Position numbers and translations under genes: made by a program
In this document: one piece after another, positions 1 to 7,080 of the stretch
Numbering within the stretch: position 1 is the first letter of the stretch
Layout of the letters: every line of letters starts with the position of its first letter
Origin: Desulfobacterales bacterium
GTDB taxonomy: Bacteria; Desulfobacterota; Desulfobulbia; Desulfobulbales; BM004
Direction of reading: 5' to 3'
Length of the DNA: 12,326 bases
NCBI GenBank assembly: GCA_012974315.1
Contig: JAAXQI010000104.1
Coordinates: 1 to 12,326 of the forward strand
The notes under the pieces: generated by a model
The model's input: only the letters and a program-made list of their open reading frames with translations
The model's database searches: none
Told to the model about the DNA's origin: nothing

Positions 1-473
1 AGATCCCAGTCTTTTTCTTCTATGGCCTGGGCCTCACGTCCGGCTGCTTCCTTCATAAAGTCAAGTTCAACGCTGATATGGTCAGGCATTCCGGAATATT
101 CCTGCTTATATTCAAGACCTGTGGTCTCAATGAACTTTTTGACATCAACTGTTGAACCGCCCCAGTGTACCCCCCAATCTCCATCATCCCTTTGGTGATG
201 AACTGCCTCGTGGGGGGAGATGTGTTTGTCCGGACCTAAAAACAGACGGGTGTATTCTACGGCAAGGTCCTCAAGTAGTTGGTCCTGGTCTTTTTGGGAG
301 AAAATTTCATACTGGATCCCCATTTCAGATAAAACCTCTTTTATGTCCGGTCCCTTTATTTGCAGGAGACGTTCAGCATTGATTTCTTCCCGGAACATTG
401 ACGAAAGAAATCCATAAATATTACTTCGTGTTCTTGCGCCTTCAACCTTCTCTTTCACTTCTAAATTAGTCAT
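1..473 (-). CDS. TorD/DmsD-family molybdoenzyme maturation chaperone (C-terminus cut by window edge)
   Basis: The first 157 residues are visible; the family is usually about 200 residues long, so a short C-terminal part is missing. TorD-type proteins are cytoplasmic all-helical chaperones that bind the Tat signal of a molybdopterin enzyme and hold it for cofactor insertion before export. Family hallmarks are EYTRLFLGP followed by HISPHEAVH (residues 73-92) and PDHISVELDFM (residues 130-140). The start at 473 is preferred over an in-frame ATG at 488 because GAGGTG (479-484) lies 5 nt upstream of it. The gene begins 21 nt after the stop of the dodecaheme cytochrome, so it is the next gene of the operon. 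Its client is most likely the Tat-exported molybdopterin subunit at 1960-4500 (inference from context). There are no membrane segments. Family call is confident; client assignment is likely. Confidence 0.88.
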   Translation of the reverse strand, partial: MTNLEVKEKVEGARTRSNIYGFLSSMFREEINAERLLQIKGPDIKEVLSEMGIQYEIFSQKDQDQLLEDLAVEYTRLFLGPDKHISPHEAVHHQRDDGDWGVHWGGSTVDVKKFIETTGLEYKQEYSGMPDHISVELDFMKEAAGREAQAIEEKDWD

Positions 474-478
474 GTCTG

Positions 479-484
479 CACCTC
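479..484 (-). promoter_or_regulatory. Shine-Dalgarno GAGGTG fixing the chaperone start
   Basis: GAGGTG on the minus strand sits 5 nt before the ATG at 473. The alternative ATG at 488 overlaps this element, which makes 473 the better start. Confidence 0.55.
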
Positions 485-494
485 GCATTGTAAG

Positions 495-1847
495 TTACTC
501 CTTAAGCATATCTATTAGATCTTCGAAGTTGTTCATGGCGTCGTCAAGAAGCACTATGGAATACTTATAGTTATGCACTCCTCCACCATATTCAACCAAA
601 CGCAGATATTTCTGCCCCTTTCGCAACATCCCTTTTGCCTCATTTAACTTCTCCATGGAGACCATGTTCTCTGCTGCCTTGATGGCCTGTTCCGCATCTT
701 TTTCTATTTCCAGGGCATACTCCAGCTCTTCCTTGATCTTGTTTTTCCATTCCTGAGGCATGCCGTAGTACTTTTCAGTATGACAGGCAACACATGCCTC
801 AGCAGATCCATGCAGTACTTTTTCTCCCCCTATGAGCCGTTCCTCTATATGACAGCCAATGCAGTTTGTCTTTACGTCATACATCAGGCCGGGAACGTTC
901 ATAATCTCTTGTCGTTCTTTACCGAGCAGAAGCAGTTTCTGGTTATTATGGTGGTTGGGATGGCAAATAAAACAGGCCTCTCGTATGGGGTCGAGGAATT
1001 CAAGCTGTTCATGTCTTATTGGCCGATGACAATCAAAACACCTGGCGTTCTGCTCCCCGACATGTTTCTGGTGCATCAATTCCATGTCATCCGCACTTGA
1101 TGATATTTCGGGTACATCATGACAGTTGACGCATTCTTCTTCCTTAATCTCGCCATTGCCAAAGACAAGTTCATAATGGCAGCTTTGACAATCCACTTTT
1201 GCCTCTGCAAGGCTTTGATGGGTAACGGGTTTTTCCCCTGGCTTCACCTCTTTCTTTTGTCTCTGCAGCGGCTTTGTCGGTATGGTATGACAGAGCGAGC
1301 ATTTTGCCCGGTCCTGATTAAATTCCGTATTCATAAAATGACAGAGAAAACACGCTTGCTTGGGCACCTCCAGGTGCTTGCCGGCGGACAGATGCTGGTG
1401 GCATGTAGCGCAGTGAAGCGTTTGCCCTTCGATGGTGTTTTCAAAATGGGTCTTATGGACAAAGAGAGTCCTTTCGCCAAAAGCATATTTTTTATCGTCC
1501 AGTTTTGCCCTTGGATGACAATCCATTGTCATGCAGCTTAAATCATTGACAGATGAAGGCTTGCGAACGGTTGTATGTTTTGTATAGGTAGACATATAAG
1601 TATATAGCTGTCCAAGTCCTTTGAATTTCGATCCTAATGAATATTTTTCTGTGGGGGCGGCATAATGACATTCAATACACTTGACCTCATTATGCTTTCC
1701 TGACTCCCATGTATTGTAGTATTTCTTCATCATGTGGCAGGCCCCGCAAAACGACGGTTGGGAGGTATAATAATCTGTCGTGAAAACAGCTGCGATAACT
1801 AAGGCAAAGACACTTATAATTGTAAGCAGTAGTATTTTTAGTTTCAC
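495..1847 (-). CDS. Membrane-anchored dodecaheme c-type cytochrome (NapC/NrfH-like N-terminus)
   Basis: A 450-residue periplasmic electron carrier. Residues 4-22 form one hydrophobic segment without a clear cleavage site, so it is probably an anchor. Eleven CXXCH motifs have their first Cys at 34, 57, 146, 166, 183, 220, 239, 270, 292, 329 and 352. One CX4CH motif (C105-H111) makes twelve predicted hemes. The opening CGACHMM...YNTW...CIECH arrangement resembles NapC/NrfH quinol dehydrogenases, where a Met after heme 1 can be a ligand. The heme-free C-terminus (about 361-450) is helical and charged and holds GGGVHN near residue 425. The start is GTG (1845-1847); an in-frame stop lies just upstream, and the Shine-Dalgarno-like AGGTGG is about 12 nt away, which is long. 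It is paralogous to 5481-7022, with the same heme order. Partner and direction of electron flow are inferred. Confidence 0.93.
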   Translation of the reverse strand: MKLKILLLTIISVFALVIAAVFTTDYYTSQPSFCGACHMMKKYYNTWESGKHNEVKCIECHYAAPTEKYSLGSKFKGLGQLYTYMSTYTKHTTVRKPSSVNDLSCMTMDCHPRAKLDDKKYAFGERTLFVHKTHFENTIEGQTLHCATCHQHLSAGKHLEVPKQACFLCHFMNTEFNQDRAKCSLCHTIPTKPLQRQKKEVKPGEKPVTHQSLAEAKVDCQSCHYELVFGNGEIKEEECVNCHDVPEISSSADDMELMHQKHVGEQNARCFDCHRPIRHEQLEFLDPIREACFICHPNHHNNQKLLLLGKERQEIMNVPGLMYDVKTNCIGCHIEERLIGGEKVLHGSAEACVACHTEKYYGMPQEWKNKIKEELEYALEIEKDAEQAIKAAENMVSMEKLNEAKGMLRKGQKYLRLVEYGGGVHNYKYSIVLLDDAMNNFEDLIDMLKE

Positions 1848-1912
1848 TTTTAACTATCACCACCTCTGAAATCCTTTCCTTTAATCGTTTTTTGTCCATA
1901 AAAAACTGCTCC

Positions 1913-1943
1913 CTTCCCCGTTCCTTTGTTGTGAACGGGGAAG
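1913..1943 (-). other. Strong hairpin between molybdopterin subunit and cytochrome genes
   Basis: A perfect 11-bp inverted repeat (arms 1913-1923 and 1933-1943, CTTCCCCGTTC / GAACGGGGAAG) with a 9-nt loop. In the minus-strand transcript it lies 16 nt past the stop of the molybdopterin gene. A run of six U (1905-1900) follows, but 7 nt beyond the stem, so it is not a textbook intrinsic terminator. It could attenuate transcription into the last two genes or protect the 3' end of a processed mRNA. The stem is seen directly; the role is inference. Confidence 0.6.
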
Positions 1944-1959
1944 AGGCAGGTTGAATTAA

Positions 1960-4500
1960 TTAGGCTTTGGCTACTTGCACCACAGTATCCATCCAACACT
2001 GCTGGCCGTTTACCGGGTCAACGCTGTTGGGGATAATATGGTTTGGATGCACGCCATGCTCGGTCCACCAGATGTTTTTGAGGTCCGGATCATTGTCATT
2101 GCCGCCGGGCGATTTCTTGCCGGAAGCATATCTGCCGCTCTCCTCGCGGCCCAGGTGATAGGAAATGGCAATTATGCCGGGGCCGATCTTCTCGGTCACC
2201 TTGGCCGTGGTGGTAATTGTGCTGATTTTCGATTTGACTTTAATTTTGTCACCATCCTTGATACCACGGGCTGCCGCGGTCTTGGGGTTAATCCAACCCG
2301 GATTGTCGTGGTAGAGTTCGGTCAGCCACTTGCGGTGGGTACTCCTGGAATGGATATGGACGGCCACCTTGTAGGTGGTCAGGATCAGATCGTCGGGTCC
2401 CATGCTATCATGCGCGGGGTCGGCATAATAGGTCGGCAGCGGAGCATGGCCTTTCCTTTCCATCTGTTGCGAGTAAAGCTCGAGGTAGCCCGATTTGGGC
2501 AGCTTGTCCGGCTTGAATACCTCAAAGACCTCATCGCCGATCTTCTGACCCACATAGTACTTGTAAGAATTCTTGGTGTTTTCGTAGGTCCCGCCATCTT
2601 TGACATGAGCCTTTTTGGCGTTCCAGTAGACACCGGTCGCTTCATCGTAGACCACACCGTCCGCATTGACCTTGTCAGCGGATATTTTGTTCTTGTACCT
2701 CATGAAGATAGGCTTCTGGTTCGGGTCATGCCAGACACCTTCTCTGATCATCATGGCAGCGCCTCCGGCCTCTTTTACACCCGGGGTCATGTCATAGGAC
2801 TTCTTGACAAACTCCTCCTTGGAAGAGACCCCTAACGGGATGCCCATTTTCTCGGCCAGTTGACAGGCCACATCACCCATGTCCCTTGCCTCGCCAAGCG
2901 GTTTGACACAAGCCTGACGGATGTACTGCTCACCGATATTGTTCGGGTCTACCATGTCCTCCCAGTCCCATCTCTCAAGATAGGTGGCGTCCGGAATTAT
3001 CAGATCGCAATGCTTGCTGGACTCATCGTAAACGATATTGCTGCACCACAGATGTTTGATGGTCCTTAATATCTTTTTGTTTTCAGCAAAATTACCATTG
3101 ACATAGACCGGATTATAGCAGTACCACATGTAGACATCGGGTACGCCTTGTTCTTCCTCGATCATCTTCAGCACTGCCTGGCAACAGCCGTGCGAAGGAA
3201 AGGAGGAATACAGAGGATTGCCCTTCTTGGTACTGCCTTTGGCAATATTCAAGCCCTTTGTCACTTTCGCCTTGGATGATTTGGGAAGGTGCGGATATTT
3301 AACACTCGCGCCAACCGCCTTGGTCCTGCCGCCCGGATTGTCGACATTGCCGGTAAGCGAAGCCAGCATAAATGCGGCCCGCTCGCCCTCGTTGCCGTTA
3401 TGATGGGCGGCCACGCCTCGGTAAGTGACCAGGCAGGCCGACTTGGCGGTGGCAAATTCAACTGCCAACTGCTCGATCTTTGAGGCTGGAACGGTGCTTA
3501 TCTTCGAGGCCCAGGCCGGCGTATAATCGGCGCAATGCTTCTTGAGAGTGGCGATTTTGTCCGCAAACGAGGCGTCGTGGTTCTTTGTGGCCTTAACGAA
3601 CTTCATGAAGGCCTCGCCTTTGCCCTTATACAGACCCTTGTTTAGGACCACATTGCACATGGCCAACAGGACGGCGACGTCGGTGCCGGGTTTGACCGGC
3701 ACCCACTCATCTGATTTTGCTGCGGTATTGGAGAGCCTGACGTCAAAGGTCACCACTTTCACACCGCGATCAACCTTTGCCCTGATCAGCCGTGGTCCAC
3801 ATGGGATATGATTAGTGTGGGTTTCCAGAACGTTGCTGCCAAAATTGAGTACGTAATCGGTATTGTCAAAATCCCAGTTATCAAAATGGCCGCCCCAGAC
3901 GAGTTCATGGGCCGTCCACTTGCCGCCCTCGCAGATGGAGGTGTGGCCGGGAAGGGTTTTGGTGCCATAGGCGCCGTTCAGAAAAAGGCTTTTAATCAGC
4001 TTGCTGGAGCTTGCCTTCATCCTGCCGTAATGAAAACATAATTTTTCCGGTGTGCCGGCGTCGCGCAGCGGTTTTAATACGCTTACCATTTCATCCAAGG
4101 CTTCGTCCCAGGATATTCTCTTCCATTTACCATCACCACGTTCACCAACGCGTTTCATCGGGTATAGGATTCGGTCCGGGAAGTACACATCATTGGGGCC
4201 CGACTGCCCCTTGGAGCACATCAACCCCTGCGTCCTGATCGACTTGGGATTTGACTCCATTTTGACCAGCCTGCCATCCTCGACAAAACCCATTGCAGCA
4301 CACCTGGTCACACATGACCAGCAGGCGGTCGGGACAGCCTTTCTTTCAACCCCGGTGGCTGGCGAAAAGTCTTTGCCTCCATACTCTAATTTAATAGAAC
4401 CAGCCAGAGCCTGAGATTCCGAGAGTTTCCCGGATGCTATCAAGGCGCTACTGGCTATGCCTAACTTTACAAAGTTACGGCGAGTTATCTTTACTGACAT
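1960..4500 (-). CDS. Tat-exported molybdopterin oxidoreductase catalytic subunit (PsrA/PhsA/ArrA-type)
   Basis: An 846-residue bis-MGD enzyme, longer than typical PsrA/PhsA (about 760) and close to ArrA length. The Tat motif TRRNFVK is at residues 6-12. The proximal [4Fe-4S] ligands follow C-x2-C-x3-C-x27-C (C60, C63, C67, C95), and C95 starts a CSKG motif. Cys190 in GHTSICEGG is the probable molybdenum ligand, as in the polysulfide/thiosulfate/arsenate branch of the DMSO reductase superfamily. The C-terminal part (about 700-846) looks like the molydopterin-dinucleotide binding domain. An excellent Shine-Dalgarno (AAGGAGG, 7 nt before ATG) supports the start. The gene follows its probable electron-transfer partner (4557-5399) by 56 nt and precedes a cytochrome and a TorD chaperone. 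Candidate substrates are tetrathionate, thiosulfate, polysulfide, arsenate or selenate; the sequence does not decide between them or between reduction and oxidation. Confidence 0.93.
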   Translation of the reverse strand: MSVKITRRNFVKLGIASSALIASGKLSESQALAGSIKLEYGGKDFSPATGVERKAVPTACWSCVTRCAAMGFVEDGRLVKMESNPKSIRTQGLMCSKGQSGPNDVYFPDRILYPMKRVGERGDGKWKRISWDEALDEMVSVLKPLRDAGTPEKLCFHYGRMKASSSKLIKSLFLNGAYGTKTLPGHTSICEGGKWTAHELVWGGHFDNWDFDNTDYVLNFGSNVLETHTNHIPCGPRLIRAKVDRGVKVVTFDVRLSNTAAKSDEWVPVKPGTDVAVLLAMCNVVLNKGLYKGKGEAFMKFVKATKNHDASFADKIATLKKHCADYTPAWASKISTVPASKIEQLAVEFATAKSACLVTYRGVAAHHNGNEGERAAFMLASLTGNVDNPGGRTKAVGASVKYPHLPKSSKAKVTKGLNIAKGSTKKGNPLYSSFPSHGCCQAVLKMIEEEQGVPDVYMWYCYNPVYVNGNFAENKKILRTIKHLWCSNIVYDESSKHCDLIIPDATYLERWDWEDMVDPNNIGEQYIRQACVKPLGEARDMGDVACQLAEKMGIPLGVSSKEEFVKKSYDMTPGVKEAGGAAMMIREGVWHDPNQKPIFMRYKNKISADKVNADGVVYDEATGVYWNAKKAHVKDGGTYENTKNSYKYYVGQKIGDEVFEVFKPDKLPKSGYLELYSQQMERKGHAPLPTYYADPAHDSMGPDDLILTTYKVAVHIHSRSTHRKWLTELYHDNPGWINPKTAAARGIKDGDKIKVKSKISTITTTAKVTEKIGPGIIAISYHLGREESGRYASGKKSPGGNDNDPDLKNIWWTEHGVHPNHIIPNSVDPVNGQQCWMDTVVQVAKA

Positions 4501-4556
4501 ATCTTGTCCTCCTTAATTGTTCTGTTTGTCATATCAATTTACCAGCAACTAGATAG

Positions 4557-5399
4557 TTATTCAAAAGTGCCTATGAACTCCTGCTGTTTATTTTCCTTAT
4601 TAAGTTTATAACGTGCCAGTATATTATCCGGATCGATATAGAAAACATGAGGATCTGTTTTTTCTCCCGGCAGCATAGTTGATTTATTCTTGGTCCCAGT
4701 CAGATTAAATTCCTTATCCAGTTTGGCAACAGGACTGTCAGGATTGTTCAGATCACCGAATACTCTTGCCCTGCCTTCGCAAGTGTTCACACATGCAGGC
4801 ACAATCCCCTGGTCAACCCGGTGCGCACAGAAGGTGCACTTGCCGACGCCTAAATCCTTTTCCCGGTTCGGCAAGGTCAACTTGACAAAGGGATCAATGC
4901 TGCGTACGCCATAGGGACACGCGTCAATACATTTGTAGCAGCCAATGCAGAGCGACATGTCCATCAAAATCATACCGTCGGGCCGTTTATAAGTGGCACC
5001 TGTTCTATAGCGCTCCTTGCCCAGTTTCATTCTTTTGCCGGCTTTCGCCTGCGGGCATTTCTCAACGCAGGGCGGCACATCCTTACCCTGCTCTCCGGCG
5101 CAATTATTGCAGAGACGAGGGACAAAATGTTTTTCGGTGTCCGGGAACTTGTTGAACTCGACGTTCTTGACCACCGTATTAAATCTTCCCAGCGCTACCC
5201 CATACTCAGCTTTGCAGGCGATTGTACAAGCCCTGCAGCCGGTGCATTTACGAAGGTCAACTACCATGGCCCAGCGGGGGTTATCACTTGCCGCCAGAGC
5301 GTTTTTTGGCAGAAGACCAGCTGTGGCCACTACTGTGGCTACAACAGCAGCGCCCGTCTTGAGTGCATCGCGACGGGATTTAATTTCTTTATTACTCAT
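4557..5399 (-). CDS. Tat-exported four-cluster [4Fe-4S] electron-transfer subunit (PsrB/PhsB-like)
   Basis: A 280-residue ferredoxin-type subunit. Four cysteine groups, 16 Cys in all, predict four [4Fe-4S] clusters: C52/55/58/62, C97/100/111/115, C151/154/157/161 and C188/191/203/207. This is the DMSO-reductase beta-subunit pattern (PsrB, PhsB, TtrB, DsrO). An N-terminal SRRDALK motif (residues 8-14), a hydrophobic stretch and ALA before residue 37 suggest its own Tat signal; many beta subunits instead ride along with the alpha subunit. Start: ATG preceded by AGGAGG at 6 nt spacing. It lies directly upstream of the molybdopterin subunit, so these two most likely form the catalytic heterodimer, passing electrons between the molybdenum site and a cytochrome. 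The second protein of this type at 9699-10568 lies next to the membrane subunit. Confidence 0.93.
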   Translation of the reverse strand: MSNKEIKSRRDALKTGAAVVATVVATAGLLPKNALAASDNPRWAMVVDLRKCTGCRACTIACKAEYGVALGRFNTVVKNVEFNKFPDTEKHFVPRLCNNCAGEQGKDVPPCVEKCPQAKAGKRMKLGKERYRTGATYKRPDGMILMDMSLCIGCYKCIDACPYGVRSIDPFVKLTLPNREKDLGVGKCTFCAHRVDQGIVPACVNTCEGRARVFGDLNNPDSPVAKLDKEFNLTGTKNKSTMLPGEKTDPHVFYIDPDNILARYKLNKENKQQEFIGTFE

Positions 5400-5480
5400 T
5401 TCAGCCTCCTTTTTTTAAAATTAATGAATACACCTTGTTTTCACATCTCTTCGTCATACACGCCTCCCATTGGCATCTGC

Positions 5481-7022
5481 CTATTCGTTTAGCAAATCAA
5501 TTGCGTCTGCAAAATTACCAAAGGCCTCATCAAGCAGCATGACGGAGTATTTTTGATTATGTACACCGCCTCCAAATTCAACGATCTGCAGAAATTCGCG
5601 ACCTTTTTTCAGCATCGCCTTGGCCTCGGCCACCTTGGCGGCCGGTTTTTTATCATCCTCAGCCTTCTTAATGGCTGCTAATGTTTCTTTCTCAACCTCT
5701 TTGGTTTCATCGTAGTTTTTCTTGAGGTCATCCATCCATTGCTTCGGCATGCCCTCGTGTTTTTCGGTATGACAGGCGGCGCAACTCTTGCCGGAACCGG
5801 CAAGCACTATCTCGCCTTTGACAGTCTTGGCCTCGGAATGACAGCCAATGCAGTTAGTGGTTACATTGTGCATCAGAGCCGGCGTCTTCTGGACTTCTTC
5901 AGGCCCATCCGCGGTCAGCAGAATCATCTGGTACATATGATGATTGGGGTGGCAGACAGCACAATTTAACCTTGCCGTGTCAATATAATCAGCCTTCTTG
6001 TTATGTTCGATGGGTTGGTGGCAGTTAAAGCAGGCGGCAGCTTGTTTGGCGACGTGCTCCTGGTGCATCAGCTTTTTGTTTGTCGCCTCCTTCATAACTG
6101 TCTCTTCGTTGTCATGGCAGTTGAGGCATTTTTCCCGGCTTACTATCCCTTTTCCCCTTATGAGATGAAGATGACAACTTTGGCAAGGCACCTTGGCCTC
6201 TTCAATGGTCTTGTGGGTAATGGCCTTTTCGGCATCCTTGCCCTCTTCTCCAGGCTTAGCTTCTTTTTTCTGGGATTGCAGAGGCTTTGTGGGGATCTCG
6301 TGGCAGAGTGCGCACTTGGCCCGTTCAATGTTGAATTCAGAGTTCTTGAAATGGCAGAGAAAACATTTTTCCTTGGTAACCTCGAAATGTTTCTTTTCAC
6401 TCTCACGCTGATGGCAGGAGGTGCAGTGGAGTTCTTGCCCTTCTATCTGTTTCTTCGGGTCAAAATGTTTATCATGGAAAAACGGAACAATGCCTTTGCT
6501 CTTATCTGCTCTTTCGAATTGGGCGTATTCGATTTTCTTTGTCCAGTATTCTCCCTCTTTTCCTATACCGGTTGTAGGATGGCACTGTGTGCTCGAACAG
6601 CTTAAGTCATCAATTCTGGGCTTTGTTCTGACAACAGGCTCATCCATATTCTGAATTGTTATCAATCTGGACAGGACTTCCAGCTCTCTACGCATAAAAT
6701 CCCATTCGCTTTTTTCACCAGCGTACCTTTCATCCCTCGGAATTCCTTTATGCTGAGGAATGCTGTATTGCATCCTCTCCGGCGGGTAATGGCACTCAAC
6801 GCAGCCGACGTTTTTATGCTTGCCTGCCTTCCAGGATGTATAGGCCTTTTTCAGCACTCTCGGATAGGTTAGGATATGGCAATATCCACAGAAGAATTCG
6901 GTCTTGTCGGTTTGAACAGACATCGTTGGATCTCCGGCGGCGGCTTTTCCTTCCGAAGGCATATAGGCTGAAGATAGAAGCACAATAACTATGCTAAGAG
7001 TTATAAAAAGATTTTTTCCCAT
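5481..7022 (-). CDS. Dodecaheme c-type cytochrome with signal peptide, paralogue of the 495-1847 product
   Basis: A 513-residue multiheme cytochrome. Residues 1-28 look like a Sec signal (hydrophobic core about 5-20, probable cleavage near KAAAG), so the mature protein is probably soluble in the periplasm. Eleven CXXCH motifs have their first Cys at 45, 74, 200, 220, 237, 280, 299, 331, 354, 391 and 414; one CX4CH (C142-H148) completes twelve hemes. Motif order, the FLCHF, CQSCH, CxNCHD and CIGCH neighbourhoods, and the C-terminal FGGGVHN...LLDEA segment match the other dodecaheme protein, so the two arose by duplication. Differences: no permanent anchor, no Met directly after heme 1 (CGYCHIL), longer inserts between hemes 2 and 4, and a Lys/Glu/Ala-rich helix at about 430-475. 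The Shine-Dalgarno-like GAGGT is only about 1 nt from the ATG, yet no other start lies in frame upstream. Confidence 0.92.
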   Translation of the reverse strand: MGKNLFITLSIVIVLLSSAYMPSEGKAAAGDPTMSVQTDKTEFFCGYCHILTYPRVLKKAYTSWKAGKHKNVGCVECHYPPERMQYSIPQHKGIPRDERYAGEKSEWDFMRRELEVLSRLITIQNMDEPVVRTKPRIDDLSCSSTQCHPTTGIGKEGEYWTKKIEYAQFERADKSKGIVPFFHDKHFDPKKQIEGQELHCTSCHQRESEKKHFEVTKEKCFLCHFKNSEFNIERAKCALCHEIPTKPLQSQKKEAKPGEEGKDAEKAITHKTIEEAKVPCQSCHLHLIRGKGIVSREKCLNCHDNEETVMKEATNKKLMHQEHVAKQAAACFNCHQPIEHNKKADYIDTARLNCAVCHPNHHMYQMILLTADGPEEVQKTPALMHNVTTNCIGCHSEAKTVKGEIVLAGSGKSCAACHTEKHEGMPKQWMDDLKKNYDETKEVEKETLAAIKKAEDDKKPAAKVAEAKAMLKKGREFLQIVEFGGGVHNQKYSVMLLDEAFGNFADAIDLLNE

Positions 7023-7080
7023 TACCTCTGCACCCTTTTCGTTTGTTATGAGGAAAAAGTTTACGAAAATATAAATGAAG

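Noticed and set aside
1690..1899. A 69-codon minus-strand frame overlapping the start of the dodecaheme gene
   Set aside because: It overlaps the cytochrome gene in another frame over most of its length, has no domain features, and the cytochrome frame is certain. Its lead-in is the U-run after the hairpin.
1975..2835. A 286-codon open frame on the plus strand
   Set aside because: It is antisense to the molybdopterin gene, whose reading frame is confirmed by motifs along its length; the translation shows no recognisable domain.
6003..6605. A 200-codon open frame on the plus strand with hydrophobic stretches
   Set aside because: Antisense to the heme-rich part of the dodecaheme gene; the hydrophobic look comes from reading the complement of Lys/Glu-rich codons.
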